Positions 35,218 to 43,260 of a DNA stretch of 64,000 nt are shown piece after piece. A program made the translations under genes and the position numbers. Source of the DNA: Roseomonas aeriglobus. Lineage in GTDB: Bacteria; Pseudomonadota; Alphaproteobacteria; Sphingomonadales; Sphingomonadaceae. Within the stretch, counting starts at the first letter, position 1, and each line of letters starts with the position of its first letter. The notes below the pieces were generated by a model. That model did not search any database and was not told the origin of the DNA. It saw only the letters and a program-made list of their open reading frames with translations. The stretch lies in NCBI GenBank assembly GCA_016937575.1, contig JAFHKN010000002.1, positions 3,407,001 through 3,471,000 on the forward strand, given 5' to 3'.

Positions 35218-37740
35218 TTAAACCTCCGGCAGCACCTGGTCCGACACACCCCAATGAGTCAGTGATCGCCCGTTTGCACGGCTCAGCAGCGTATTGAGAT
35301 CGCGCGGGGAGAATGCCGCCGGGCTATCGATATCGCCAAGTTCGCTCCACGTCACCGGCGTCGCCACGCCGGCGCCGGCGCGCGCACGGACGACGTAAGG
35401 AAGTACCGCGGTCGAGCCGCGCTGGTTGCGGAGCCAGTCGAGGAAGATCCGCCCCGTGCGCTCCGCCTTCTTCATGTTCGCGGTGAAGCGGTGGCCCTCG
35501 GCCTCGCCCAGCGCGCGCGCGAAGCGTTCGGCAAAGGATTTGACCGCCGGCCACTGCGCCTCCGGCTTCAGCGGCACGATGACATGGACGCCTTTGCCGC
35601 CCGACAGCATCGGGTAGCTGGTGAGGCCGATGTCGGCGAGGTGCTGCTTGATGTCCTCCGCCGCGCGCTTCACGTCGTCGAAGCCGAGGCCTTCGTCGGG
35701 GTCGAGGTCGAAGACCATCCGGTCGGGCTTCTCGACGTCGGAAACCAGGCTGCCCCAGCCGTGGAACTCGATCGTCCCCATCTGGACGCAGGCAAGCATC
35801 CCGTCGGCGCTGTCGACGTACAGATAGGGTTCGGTCGATCCGTCCTTTTCGCGAATGTCGACGTGGTGGACGTGGTCGCCGAACGATCCGGCATCGTGCT
35901 TCTGGAAGAAACACTGTTTCGCCCGCCCCTGCGGACAGCGGACCAGGCTGATCGGGCGGTTGGCGAGCCACGGCAGCATCGCGGGCGCCAGCGCCTCGTA
36001 ATAGGCGGCGAGCTGCCCTTTCGTCAGCTTGCTGGTCGGGTCGATGATGCGGTCGGGGCTGCTGATCTTGACCGACGAGGTGGCGGTGGGGACGTCGGCG
36101 GGCTTCTCGGCGACCACTTCGTCGGCCGGCTTGTCCTCGCGCAACCCTAAGAAGCTCGCGTGGCGCACGACATCCTCGGCGGTGAATTCGGCAAAGGCAA
36201 CCTCGGCGACAAGCTTCGGGCTCACCCAATGCGCCCCGCGCGCGGCGGCGCGAGGGACGTCGACCGAGGCGGTCTTGCGGGCGAGCGTGTCGAGCTTGGC
36301 GCGCAGGTCGAGCATCGTTTCGGTCGAGAAGCCCGTCCCCACTTTCCCCGCATAGCGTAAGCCCTCCGGACCGTTCAGCCCGAGCAGCAACGCACGAAAC
36401 CCGCGACCCGCCTTGTCGCTTTCCGACCAGCCGACGATGACGAATTCCTGGCGCAGGGTGCATTTCGTCTTCACCCAGCCCTTGGTCCGGGTGCCGCGAT
36501 ACGGGGCGTCGGCCTGTTTCGAGACAACGCCTTCGAACCCTTCCGCACACATCGCCTCGAACAGCTTTTCGCCCGATCCGACGACGTGTTCGGAATAGCG
36601 CAGCGTATCGTCGGCGCCGTCGAACAGCGGGCGAAGGCGGTCCTTTCGTTCGACGAGGGGACGGGCAGCGATATCTTCGCCGTCGAGCTCGAGCAGATCG
36701 AACGCGAACATCGCGAGGCCGTTGCCGCCGTTGGAAATCGCCTCCTGCAGCGTCGAGAAGTCGGGCTTGCCGTCCTTGAACGCGACGATCTCGCCGTCGA
36801 TCAGCGCGCTGTCGACGGGCAGCTGCGCCGCGGCGGCGGCGACCCCGGGGAATTTCTCGGTCCAGTCCAGCCCAGTGCGGGTGTAGACCTTCGCCTTGCC
36901 TCCGGCGACCGCGACCAGCGCGCGGTAGCCGTCGTATTTCATCTCGTGGAGCCAGCCGTTGCCGGTCGGCACGCTGTCGACGAGGGTGCAGAGTTGCAGC
37001 GGGCGGAATTTGGGTGGCGCTGATCCTCCCCGGCGCGGGGAGGGGGGCTTGCGCGAGCGAGTCGTGCGCGGCCCTCCCCCTCCACCACCAGCTTCGCTGG
37101 CGGTCCCCCTCCACGTGCCGGGGAGGATCTTGTGCGGCGGCCAGGTCTTCAGGGTCTTGGCCTTTTTGCCCTCGGCGATTTCCTGCATCGTCCGACCGGT
37201 CTTCACGCTGGTCAGCCCGGCTTCGACCAGTTCATCGGCGCCGCCTGCGTCCGCATCGTCGATCTTGCGAAGCAGCCAGTTCTCGCGTTTCTCCTTGCCG
37301 CGGGGCTTCAGGCGGATGAGCAGCCATTCGCCGCGCATGCGTTCGCCCTGCAACACGAAATGCAGATGTCCTTTCTCCAGGTCCTTCGCACTTTTGCCCT
37401 CGATCGGCGCCCAGAGACCATCGTCCCACAGCATGACCGTGCCGCCGCCATATTCGCCCTTGGGAATGGTCCCTTCGAAATCGGCGTAGGACAGCGGGTG
37501 ATCCTCGGTCCGCACCGCCAGCCGCTTTTCCGCCGGGTCGAGGCTCGGCCCGCGCGTCACCGCCCAGCTTTTGAGCACGCCATCGAGTTCAAGCCGGAAA
37601 TCCCAGTGCAGCCGCGTCGCGTCATGCTTCTGCACCATGAAGCGGTTGCCGGTTCCGGCCGCGATCTCGCCTGCGGGCTCGGCAGTCTTCGCGAAGTCGC
37701 GCTTGGCGTTGTATTTCTCGAGAGGGTCGGGCTTCGCCAT
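35218..37740 (-). CDS. ligD: DNA ligase D (phosphoesterase-ligase-polymerase), NHEJ
   Basis: Ku's partner in bacterial non-homologous end joining; 840 residues. Order: N-terminal 3'-phosphoesterase (VQKHDATRLHWDFRLELDGV, residues ~35-160), ATP-dependent ligase with the adenylated lysine in EMKYDGYRALVAV near residue 268, its OB fold, then a C-terminal primase-polymerase with the metal-binding MVFDLDPDEG and GGKGVHVIVPL. Residues ~204-240 (from ILPGT to PRRGGS) are encoded by a palindromic element (37022-37129) inserted in frame between the phosphoesterase and ligase domains. One base separates its ATG from the ku stop, so it is co-transcribed with ku. Confidence 0.95.
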   Translation of the reverse strand: MAKPDPLEKYNAKRDFAKTAEPAGEIAAGTGNRFMVQKHDATRLHWDFRLELDGVLKSWAVTRGPSLDPAEKRLAVRTEDHPLSYADFEGTIPKGEYGGGTVMLWDDGLWAPIEGKSAKDLEKGHLHFVLQGERMRGEWLLIRLKPRGKEKRENWLLRKIDDADAGGADELVEAGLTSVKTGRTMQEIAEGKKAKTLKTWPPHKILPGTWRGTASEAGGGGGGPRTTRSRKPPSPRRGGSAPPKFRPLQLCTLVDSVPTGNGWLHEMKYDGYRALVAVAGGKAKVYTRTGLDWTEKFPGVAAAAAQLPVDSALIDGEIVAFKDGKPDFSTLQEAISNGGNGLAMFAFDLLELDGEDIAARPLVERKDRLRPLFDGADDTLRYSEHVVGSGEKLFEAMCAEGFEGVVSKQADAPYRGTRTKGWVKTKCTLRQEFVIVGWSESDKAGRGFRALLLGLNGPEGLRYAGKVGTGFSTETMLDLRAKLDTLARKTASVDVPRAAARGAHWVSPKLVAEVAFAEFTAEDVVRHASFLGLREDKPADEVVAEKPADVPTATSSVKISSPDRIIDPTSKLTKGQLAAYYEALAPAMLPWLANRPISLVRCPQGRAKQCFFQKHDAGSFGDHVHHVDIREKDGSTEPYLYVDSADGMLACVQMGTIEFHGWGSLVSDVEKPDRMVFDLDPDEGLGFDDVKRAAEDIKQHLADIGLTSYPMLSGGKGVHVIVPLKPEAQWPAVKSFAERFARALGEAEGHRFTANMKKAERTGRIFLDWLRNQRGSTAVLPYVVRARAGAGVATPVTWSELGDIDSPAAFSPRDLNTLLSRANGRSLTHWGVSDQVLPEV
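37022..37129. repeat. 108-bp palindromic element inside ligD coding sequence
   Basis: The terminal inverted repeats are perfect over 13 bases: GATCCTCCCCGGC at 37022-37034 and GCCGGGGAGGATC at 37117-37129. Secondary pairs (GGGGAGG / CCTCCCC, GCTTCGCTGG) fold inside. Length 108 is a multiple of three and the reading frame of ligD stays open through it, adding 36 residues of Gly/Arg/Pro-rich linker. The related long palindrome is at 21060-21183. Confidence 0.88.
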
Positions 37741-37741
37741 T

Positions 37742-38635
37742 TCAGGCGCGCTTCTTCGCCGGTGCCTTCTTGGCCGGCGCCTTGGCGGCAGGCTTGCGCG
37801 CGGGCGCCTTCTTCGCGGGGGTAGCCTTGGCGGTCGTCGTCCCGCCCTTCCCCTCCAGCGATTTCTTCAGCGCCGCCATCAGGTCGACGACGTTGCCGCC
37901 CGATGGTCGCGCGCCGCTGTCGGGGTCCTCGATGATCTTGCGGCCCTTCGCCTTTTTCTTGCGTTCGATCAGGTCCTTCAACGCATCGACATAGCGGTCG
38001 TGGAATTCCTGCGGATCGAACTTCGCGGTCTTCTTGTCGATCAGCGTGGAGGCGAGGTCGAGCAGGTCGGCGTCGGGCTCGTCATCGGGAATGTCGCGGA
38101 AATAGCCCTGCGCCTTGTTGACTTCGTCGGCGTAGCGCAGCGTCTCCAGCACCATGCCGCGGCCGCACGGCTTCAGGCTGACGACATATTCGCGGCCGCG
38201 CATCGCGAGTTGTCCGAGCCCGACCTTACGCGCCTTGCGCAGCGCCTCGCGCAGCACGATGAACGCCTCTTCCGCCAGGTCGTCGGCGGGGACGACGAAA
38301 TAGGGGCGTTCGTAGTAAAGCACGTCGATCTCGTCGGCATCGACGAACTGGGTCAGCTCCAGCGTCTTCTTCGATTCGAGCTTCACCGCGTCGATCTCGT
38401 CCTGTTCGAGCAGGACATATTCGTCCTTCGACAGCGCGAAGCCCTTCACGATCTCGTCGGTGTCGACGGGTCCTAAGCCGGGCACCACCTTTTCGTACTT
38501 CACCCGCTTACCGCTGGGTTCGTGGACCTGATGAAAGGCGATCTGGGCGCCCGATTTGGTCGCCGAATAGATTTCCACCGGGATCGACACGAGCGCGAGC
38601 CGGATCTGTCCCTGCCAATAGGCGCGTGCGGCCAT
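37742..38635 (-). CDS. ku: Ku protein, NHEJ end-binding
   Basis: A homodimeric ring that binds broken DNA ends and recruits LigD; 297 residues. The core reads YWQGQIRLALVSIPVEIYSA, FHQVHEPSGKRVKYEKVVPG and YYERPYFVVPADDLAEEAFI, then a minimal C-terminus. The last ~40 residues are a Lys/Ala/Pro tail (KKAPARKPAAKAPAKKAPAK) of the histone-like type seen in many alphaproteobacterial Ku proteins, which adds DNA affinity. It is directly upstream of ligD with one intervening base. 89 bp separate it from hisZ on the same strand. Confidence 0.96.
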   Translation of the reverse strand: MAARAYWQGQIRLALVSIPVEIYSATKSGAQIAFHQVHEPSGKRVKYEKVVPGLGPVDTDEIVKGFALSKDEYVLLEQDEIDAVKLESKKTLELTQFVDADEIDVLYYERPYFVVPADDLAEEAFIVLREALRKARKVGLGQLAMRGREYVVSLKPCGRGMVLETLRYADEVNKAQGYFRDIPDDEPDADLLDLASTLIDKKTAKFDPQEFHDRYVDALKDLIERKKKAKGRKIIEDPDSGARPSGGNVVDLMAALKKSLEGKGGTTTAKATPAKKAPARKPAAKAPAKKAPAKKRA

Positions 38636-38724
38636 ATGCGTCGGCTCCGTCGTTGCGAGGCCGATTCAATTGTCGGACGGCGATTCGGGTTCCCGCAGAG
38701 GGCCGGAGGACTCGCTGTCCTACG

Positions 38725-39825
38725 TTAAGCGCCGGCCAACTCCGCGCGACCACCAAGCCAGACATGGGTGCACAACTGCGCCTCGGGCGTATCGGTCGCC
38801 TCCAGCGCAGCGACCGTTACCCAGCCTTCGCTACGCAGCTTGGCGCCTTCGGCCGGGTCGGTGCCGACCGGCAGGAACAGCCGCCGCCGCTCGGGCGTGC
38901 GCGCCAGGCTGCCCAGCACGGGATCGAGGAACAGCGACATGCCGACCGCGGGTTCCTCGCGGCCGTCGGCGTGCAGGATGACATAGCTGCCGCCGCGCCC
39001 GATCTCGCGCAGCGCACCGGCCGCGAAGATCGAGAAGCCGAACCAGCTCTGATATTCGAAGCCGTGGCGTTCGGTCGGATCGAGCGTCAGCTGGGTGCCG
39101 GCGGGCAGCGCTGCGGCGATCTGTTCCAGCCCGTCGATGCGGCCTGCCAGCGCGCCGCCGGTGTCGTGCGCGCGCAGCCGCGCGATGGCGGCATCGAACG
39201 GGCCGGCGGCCTCAATCAGTGGCAGGTACGTCGCATCGATCGCAGCGACGCGTCCGGCGTCCTTCGCATCGAGCGCTTCGCGGAGCTCGGTCAGGCGCGC
39301 ATCGGGCCAGTTCTCGGCCAGCGTCGGCACCAGGTCGGGCAAAGTGAAGTCGACCGACACGCCGGCGATTCCCGCCTGGGTCAGCGCCTCGACCGCGACC
39401 GACACGACCTCGCGCGCGGCGGCGACCGAATCGAGGCCGATCAGCTCGATGCCCAACTGACGCATCGCGCGCGCAGGGTTGAGGTCGCTGCCGCGCAGTT
39501 TCAGCACCGGGCCGGCGTAGGAGAGGCGCAAGGGGCGCGGATGATGGCCCATGCGCGTCGCAGCTATGCGGCCGACCTGTGCGGTGATATCCGGCCGGAT
39601 CGCCAGATTGCGCTGCGACACGGGATCGACGAACCGCACCGCGCCGTGGGCACCGCCCGCCTTCAGCCGCGCGCTGAGTTCATCCTCGAACTCGGCGAGC
39701 GGCGGGTCGACCTGCTCGTATCCGTACCCGCGCGCGACATCGAGCACGCCCCGCTCGATCCGCGCGGCGACATCCGCCAGCGGCGGCAGGCGATCGTCGA
39801 ACCCTTCAGGGAGGAGGCCGGTCAC
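38725..39825 (-). CDS. hisZ: ATP phosphoribosyltransferase regulatory subunit HisZ
   Basis: HisRS-like subunit that activates the short HisG enzyme at the first step of histidine synthesis; 366 residues. MTGLLPEGFDDRLPPLADVA opens the protein, with class II synthetase-like motifs in RFVDPVSQRNLAIRPDITAQ and GRIAATRMGHHPRPLRLSYA, and the late REIGRGGSYVIL. The start codon is GTG at 39825 and overlaps by one base the TAG of the DUF559 gene, so translation may now depend on that inserted gene. hisG is not in the window, and the purA gene I would expect next to hisZ in sphingomonads is replaced by ku-ligD (inference from synteny memory). Confidence 0.92.
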   Translation of the reverse strand: MTGLLPEGFDDRLPPLADVAARIERGVLDVARGYGYEQVDPPLAEFEDELSARLKAGGAHGAVRFVDPVSQRNLAIRPDITAQVGRIAATRMGHHPRPLRLSYAGPVLKLRGSDLNPARAMRQLGIELIGLDSVAAAREVVSVAVEALTQAGIAGVSVDFTLPDLVPTLAENWPDARLTELREALDAKDAGRVAAIDATYLPLIEAAGPFDAAIARLRAHDTGGALAGRIDGLEQIAAALPAGTQLTLDPTERHGFEYQSWFGFSIFAAGALREIGRGGSYVILHADGREEPAVGMSLFLDPVLGSLARTPERRRLFLPVGTDPAEGAKLRSEGWVTVAALEATDTPEAQLCTHVWLGGRAELAGA

Positions 39826-40211
39826 TATAGCCCTCTCCCCTGCGGGGAGAGGATTGGGAGAGGGGCAGACGTCACGGCACCCAGGATCGTTTGCAGAACC
39901 CCGTCCAAATTCGTCATCACATCAGCATTGGTAAAGCGCAGCACGCGATAGCCCTGTCTTTCAAGCACAGCGGTCCGCCGCGCGTCGTAAGCCTCGCTAA
40001 TGGCGTGCGTGTCGCCGTCAACCTCGATGACAAGGTTGTGGCTGCGGGCAACGAAGTCGGGGATGGCGCGGCCGCGGACAGTTTGGCGGACGAACTTGAT
40101 GCCGTTCAGGCGTTTGGCGCGGATGGCGAGCCAGAGACGGGTTTCGGGTTCGGTCATTCCGAAGCGGAGGGCACGGGCTCGCTTCAACAACTCCCTGTCG
40201 ATTTGCGGCAC
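39825..40211 (-). CDS. DUF559-domain protein (Vsr-like endonuclease fold) carried by a palindromic element
   Basis: A 128-residue protein starting from a GTG (MPQIDRELLKRARALRFGMT) with the DUF559 core: EPETRLWLAIRAKRL, NGIKFVRQTVRGRAIPDFVA, HNLVIEVDGDTH and RRTAVLERQGYRVLRFTNADV. The fold is that of very-short-patch-repair/PD-(D/E)XK endonucleases, with candidate catalytic acids D (IPDF) and E-x-D (IEVDGD). The Shine-Dalgarno and GTG lie in the right palindrome arm, and the last ~13 residues (APLPILSPQGRGL) and the TAG come from the left arm. It sits between serA and hisZ. Biological activity is unproven. Confidence 0.8.
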   Translation of the reverse strand: MPQIDRELLKRARALRFGMTEPETRLWLAIRAKRLNGIKFVRQTVRGRAIPDFVARSHNLVIEVDGDTHAISEAYDARRTAVLERQGYRVLRFTNADVMTNLDGVLQTILGAVTSAPLPILSPQGRGL

Positions 40212-40248
40212 GGCCCCTCTCCCAACCCTCTCCCCATAGGGGAGAGGG
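39831..40248. mobile_element. palindromic element carrying a DUF559 gene (418 bp)
   Basis: The left arm 39831-39865 (CCCTCTCCCC, TGCGGGGAGAGG, GGGAGAGGGG) and the right arm 40212-40248 are inverted relatives. The right arm holds a 29-base block at 40207-40235 that is identical to 41916-41944 in the 103-bp copy of the same family. The DUF559 gene takes the place of that copy's short spacer. No transposase or target duplication is visible. Confidence 0.7.
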
Positions 40249-40262
40249 CTTTTATGTGGGAC

Positions 40263-41840
40263 TCAGAACGACAGCGCCATCGCGGTCTTCACCCCGCCCA
40301 GCGCCTTGACCTTTGCCAGCAGGTCCGGCGTCACCGCTTCGTCGACCGACAACAACAGCACCGCCTCGCCACCGGCTTCGCGGCGACCGAGGTGGAAGGT
40401 GCCGATGTTGACGCCCGCTTCGCCCAGCAGCGAGCCGAGACGCCCGATGAAGCCCGGTGCGTCCTCGTTCACGACATACAGCATGTGACCGACCAGATCG
40501 GCCTCGACCTTGATCCCGAACAGCTCGACCAGCCGCGGGGCGCGGTTGCCGAACAGGGTGCCGGCGACCGAGCGTTCGCCCGCGTCCGTCTTCACCGACA
40601 CGCGCAACAGCGTGTGGTAATCGCCTTCGCGTTCCGTGCGGACCTCGCGCACTTCGATGCCGCGTTCCTTGGCCAGGAACGGCGCGTTGACCATGTTCAC
40701 CGTGTCGGTCTGGGTGCGCAGGAAGCCCGCCAGAACTGCGCTGACGATCGGCTTCTGGTTGACCTCGGCGGCAGCCCCCTCGCTGTGGATCGAGATGCGC
40801 GGGATGGCGCCGGTCGACAGCTGGCCCACCAGCGAACCCAGCTTTTCGGCGAGCGCCATGTACGGCTTCACCCGCGGCGCTTCCTCGGCCGAGATCGATG
40901 GCGAGTTGAGCGCGTTGGTGACGCCGCCGGTCATCAGGAAGTCGGCCATCTGCTCGGCGACCTGGATCGCGACATTGACCTGCGCTTCGCTGGTCGAGGC
41001 GCCCAGGTGCGGGGTCGCGACGAAGTTCGGGGTGCCGAACAGCGCATGTTCCTTGGCCGGTTCGGTCACGAACACGTCGAGCGCGGCGCCGGCGATGTGG
41101 CCCGAATCGAGCAGCTCCTTCAGCGCCGCCTCGTCGATCAGCCCGCCGCGCGCGCAGTTGATGATGCGCACGCCCTTCTTGGTCTTGGCAAGGTTTTCGG
41201 CCGACAGGATGTTGCGGGTCTGGTCGGTCAGCGGGGTGTGGAGCGTGATGAAGTCGGCGCGCGCCAGCAGCTGGTCGAGCTCGACCTTCTCGACGCCCAG
41301 TTCCACCGCGCGCTCGGGCGACAGGAACGGATCGAAGGCGATGACCTTCATCCTGAGACCCAGCGCACGGTCGGCGACGATCGAGCCGATGTTGCCCGCG
41401 CCGATCAGGCCCAAGGTCTTGCCGGTCACTTCGACGCCCATGAAGCCGTTCTTCGGCCACGTCCCCGCCTGGGTCTGCGCATTGGCTTCGGGCAGCTGGC
41501 GGGCGAGCGCGAACATCAGCGCAATGGCGTGTTCGGCGGTGGTGATCGAGTTGCCGAAGGGGGTGTTCATCACCACCACGCCCTTGGCCGACGCGGCGGG
41601 GATATCGACGTTGTCGACGCCGATGCCGGCGCGGCCGACGACCTTCAGGTTGGTGGCGGCGTCGAGGATCGCCTTCGTCACCTTGGTCGAGCTGCGGATG
41701 GCGAGCCCGTCGTAATCGCCGATGATCGCGATCAGTTCTTCGGGCGTCTTGCCGGTGATCTCGTCGACCTCGACGCCGCGCTCACGGAAGATCTGCGCGG
41801 CCTTGGGGTCCATTTTGTCGCTGATGAGGACTTTGGGCAT
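40263..41840 (-). CDS. serA: D-3-phosphoglycerate dehydrogenase
   Basis: First step of serine synthesis: 3-phosphoglycerate to 3-phosphohydroxypyruvate with NAD+. The 525-residue length is that of the long form with an intervening domain and a C-terminal ACT domain (GFIGRLGSLLGEAGVNIGTF). Substrate and NAD motifs are RSSTKVTKAILDAATNL, GRAGIGVDNVDIPAASAKG, GLIGAGNIGSIVADRALG, and the catalytic Arg/Glu/His set in NCARGGLIDEAAL and TPHLGASTSEAQ. It follows serC after a 126-bp gap that contains a 103-bp palindrome, so serC-serA co-transcription would pass through that element. Confidence 0.97.
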   Translation of the reverse strand: MPKVLISDKMDPKAAQIFRERGVEVDEITGKTPEELIAIIGDYDGLAIRSSTKVTKAILDAATNLKVVGRAGIGVDNVDIPAASAKGVVVMNTPFGNSITTAEHAIALMFALARQLPEANAQTQAGTWPKNGFMGVEVTGKTLGLIGAGNIGSIVADRALGLRMKVIAFDPFLSPERAVELGVEKVELDQLLARADFITLHTPLTDQTRNILSAENLAKTKKGVRIINCARGGLIDEAALKELLDSGHIAGAALDVFVTEPAKEHALFGTPNFVATPHLGASTSEAQVNVAIQVAEQMADFLMTGGVTNALNSPSISAEEAPRVKPYMALAEKLGSLVGQLSTGAIPRISIHSEGAAAEVNQKPIVSAVLAGFLRTQTDTVNMVNAPFLAKERGIEVREVRTEREGDYHTLLRVSVKTDAGERSVAGTLFGNRAPRLVELFGIKVEADLVGHMLYVVNEDAPGFIGRLGSLLGEAGVNIGTFHLGRREAGGEAVLLLSVDEAVTPDLLAKVKALGGVKTAMALSF

Positions 41841-41855
41841 GTCGGTTCCTTGGCT

Positions 41856-41958
41856 CCCTCTCCCCTTCGGGGGAGAGGGTCGGGGAGAGGGGAATTCTGC
41901 TATCGTGGGAGATGAGGCACGGCCCCTCTCCCAACCCTCTCCCCTGATGGGAAGAGGG
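41856..41958. repeat. 103-bp palindromic element (CCCTCTCCCC family), minimal copy
   Basis: Arms at 41856-41892 and 41920-41958 with a ~27-bp spacer between. The right arm shares the 29-base identical block (41916-41944) with the DUF559 element at 40207-40235. It lies between serC and serA. Confidence 0.82.
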
Positions 41959-41966
41959 CTATAAGG

Positions 41967-43097
41967 TCAGCCCGCTTTCGCGGTCGCGTAGGCCCAGTCG
42001 AGCCACGGGCCGAGCGCTTCGATATCGGCGGTGTCGACGGTCGCGCCGCACCAGATGCGCAGGCCCGGGGGGGCGTCACGGTAGCCGGCGACATCGTACG
42101 CCGCGCCGACCTTTTCGAGCGCGCCGGCCATCGTCTTGATGAACGCCTCGTCGGCGCCGGCAACGGTCAGGCACACGCTGGTCTTCGACCGCGAAGCTTC
42201 GTCCTGCGCGAGATGGCCCAGCCAGTCGCGCTCGGCGACGATCCTGTCGAGCGCCGCTGCGTTCGCGTCCGACCGCGCGATCAGCCCGCCCTCGCCCAGC
42301 GACTTGGCCCATTCCAGACTGGCGATACAGTCCTCGACGGCCAGCATCGACGGCGTGTTGATCGTCTCACCCTTGAAGATGCCTTCGGTGAGCTTGCCCT
42401 TCGAGACGAGGCGGAAAACCTTCGGCAGCGGCCAGGCCGGGGTGTAGCTTTCCAGCCGCTCGACCGCGCGGGGGCCGAGGATCAGGACGCCGTGGCCGCC
42501 TTCGCCGCCCAGCACCTTTTGCCAGCTGAAGGTCGCGACATCGATCTTGTCCCACGGCAGGTCGTAGGCGAACACCGCGCTCGTTGCGTCGGCGAAGCTG
42601 AGACCTTCACGGGTCTCGGCAATCCAGTCGCCGTTCGGCACGCGCACGCCGCTGGTGGTGCCGTTCCAGGTGAAGAGAACGTCGTTCGACCAGTCGACCG
42701 CATCCAGGTCCGGCAGCTGGCCGTAATCGGCGCGCAGGACGGTGGGGTCGAGCTTCAGCTGCTTGACCGCATCGGTGACCCAACCTTCACCGAAGCTTTC
42801 CCACGCCAGCGTCGTGACGGGGCGTGCGCCCAACATCGTCCACATCGCCATTTCGAACGCGCCGGTATCCGAACCGGGCACGATGCCGATGCGATGGGTC
42901 TCGGGCAGGCGCAGCAGCTCGCGCATCAGGTCGATGCAATATTGGAGGCGCGCCTTGCCGATCTTCGAGCGGTGCGAGCGGCCGAGCGATTCGGTAGCGA
43001 GATGTTCGGGGGCCCAGCCCGGCGGCTTCGCGCAGGGGCCGGAAGAGAAAAACGAACGCGCCGGCTTCACCGCCGGGGCGACAGGTAGTTCAGTCAT
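41967..43097 (-). CDS. serC: phosphoserine aminotransferase
   Basis: Second step of serine synthesis: a PLP transaminase converting 3-phosphohydroxypyruvate to phosphoserine; the family also serves pyridoxine synthesis. The 376-residue protein has PARSFFSSGPCAKPPGWAPE at the start, the alphaproteobacterial form, and PLP-binding motif WDKIDVATFSWQKVLGGEGG with the Schiff-base lysine in SWQK. RIGIVPGSDTGAFEMAMWTM is another landmark. The start at 43097 is set by AGGAGAG just upstream, inside the probable serC leader RNA. It heads serC-serA. Confidence 0.96.
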   Translation of the reverse strand: MTELPVAPAVKPARSFFSSGPCAKPPGWAPEHLATESLGRSHRSKIGKARLQYCIDLMRELLRLPETHRIGIVPGSDTGAFEMAMWTMLGARPVTTLAWESFGEGWVTDAVKQLKLDPTVLRADYGQLPDLDAVDWSNDVLFTWNGTTSGVRVPNGDWIAETREGLSFADATSAVFAYDLPWDKIDVATFSWQKVLGGEGGHGVLILGPRAVERLESYTPAWPLPKVFRLVSKGKLTEGIFKGETINTPSMLAVEDCIASLEWAKSLGEGGLIARSDANAAALDRIVAERDWLGHLAQDEASRSKTSVCLTVAGADEAFIKTMAGALEKVGAAYDVAGYRDAPPGLRIWCGATVDTADIEALGPWLDWAYATAKAG

Positions 43098-43100
43098 GTA

Positions 43101-43160
43101 GACTCTCCTCACAGAGAGCACGCGCGGCGTTGGGACCGCGTGGCCCGTCGGCGGCCCTAA
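43101..43160 (-). promoter_or_regulatory. probable serC-motif cis-regulatory RNA
   Basis: On the minus strand, directly upstream of the serC ATG, the stretch starting TTAGGGCCGCCGACGGGCCA is followed by a stem CACGCG / CGCGTG around a loop containing CCCAAC, and then CTCTC-TGTGAG-GAGAG, which would pair the Shine-Dalgarno. This layout is what I recall of the 'serC' RNA motif found upstream of serC in alphaproteobacteria. The match is by eye; the RNA's ligand, if any, is not established. Confidence 0.65.
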
Positions 43161-43260
43161 CGAAGCTTGAGCGCCTGTCAAACGTAACATCGGTTACGAT
43201 TGCGTCCGGCCGGTGGCGCGGCGCGACGAAGCCCGCGTGACAAAGCGCGTTCCGCCTCCG

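Noticed and set aside
39831..40248. An insertion sequence
   Set aside because: No DDE or HUH transposase is encoded and no target-site duplication was found; only the DUF559 protein is present, so it is called a palindromic element.
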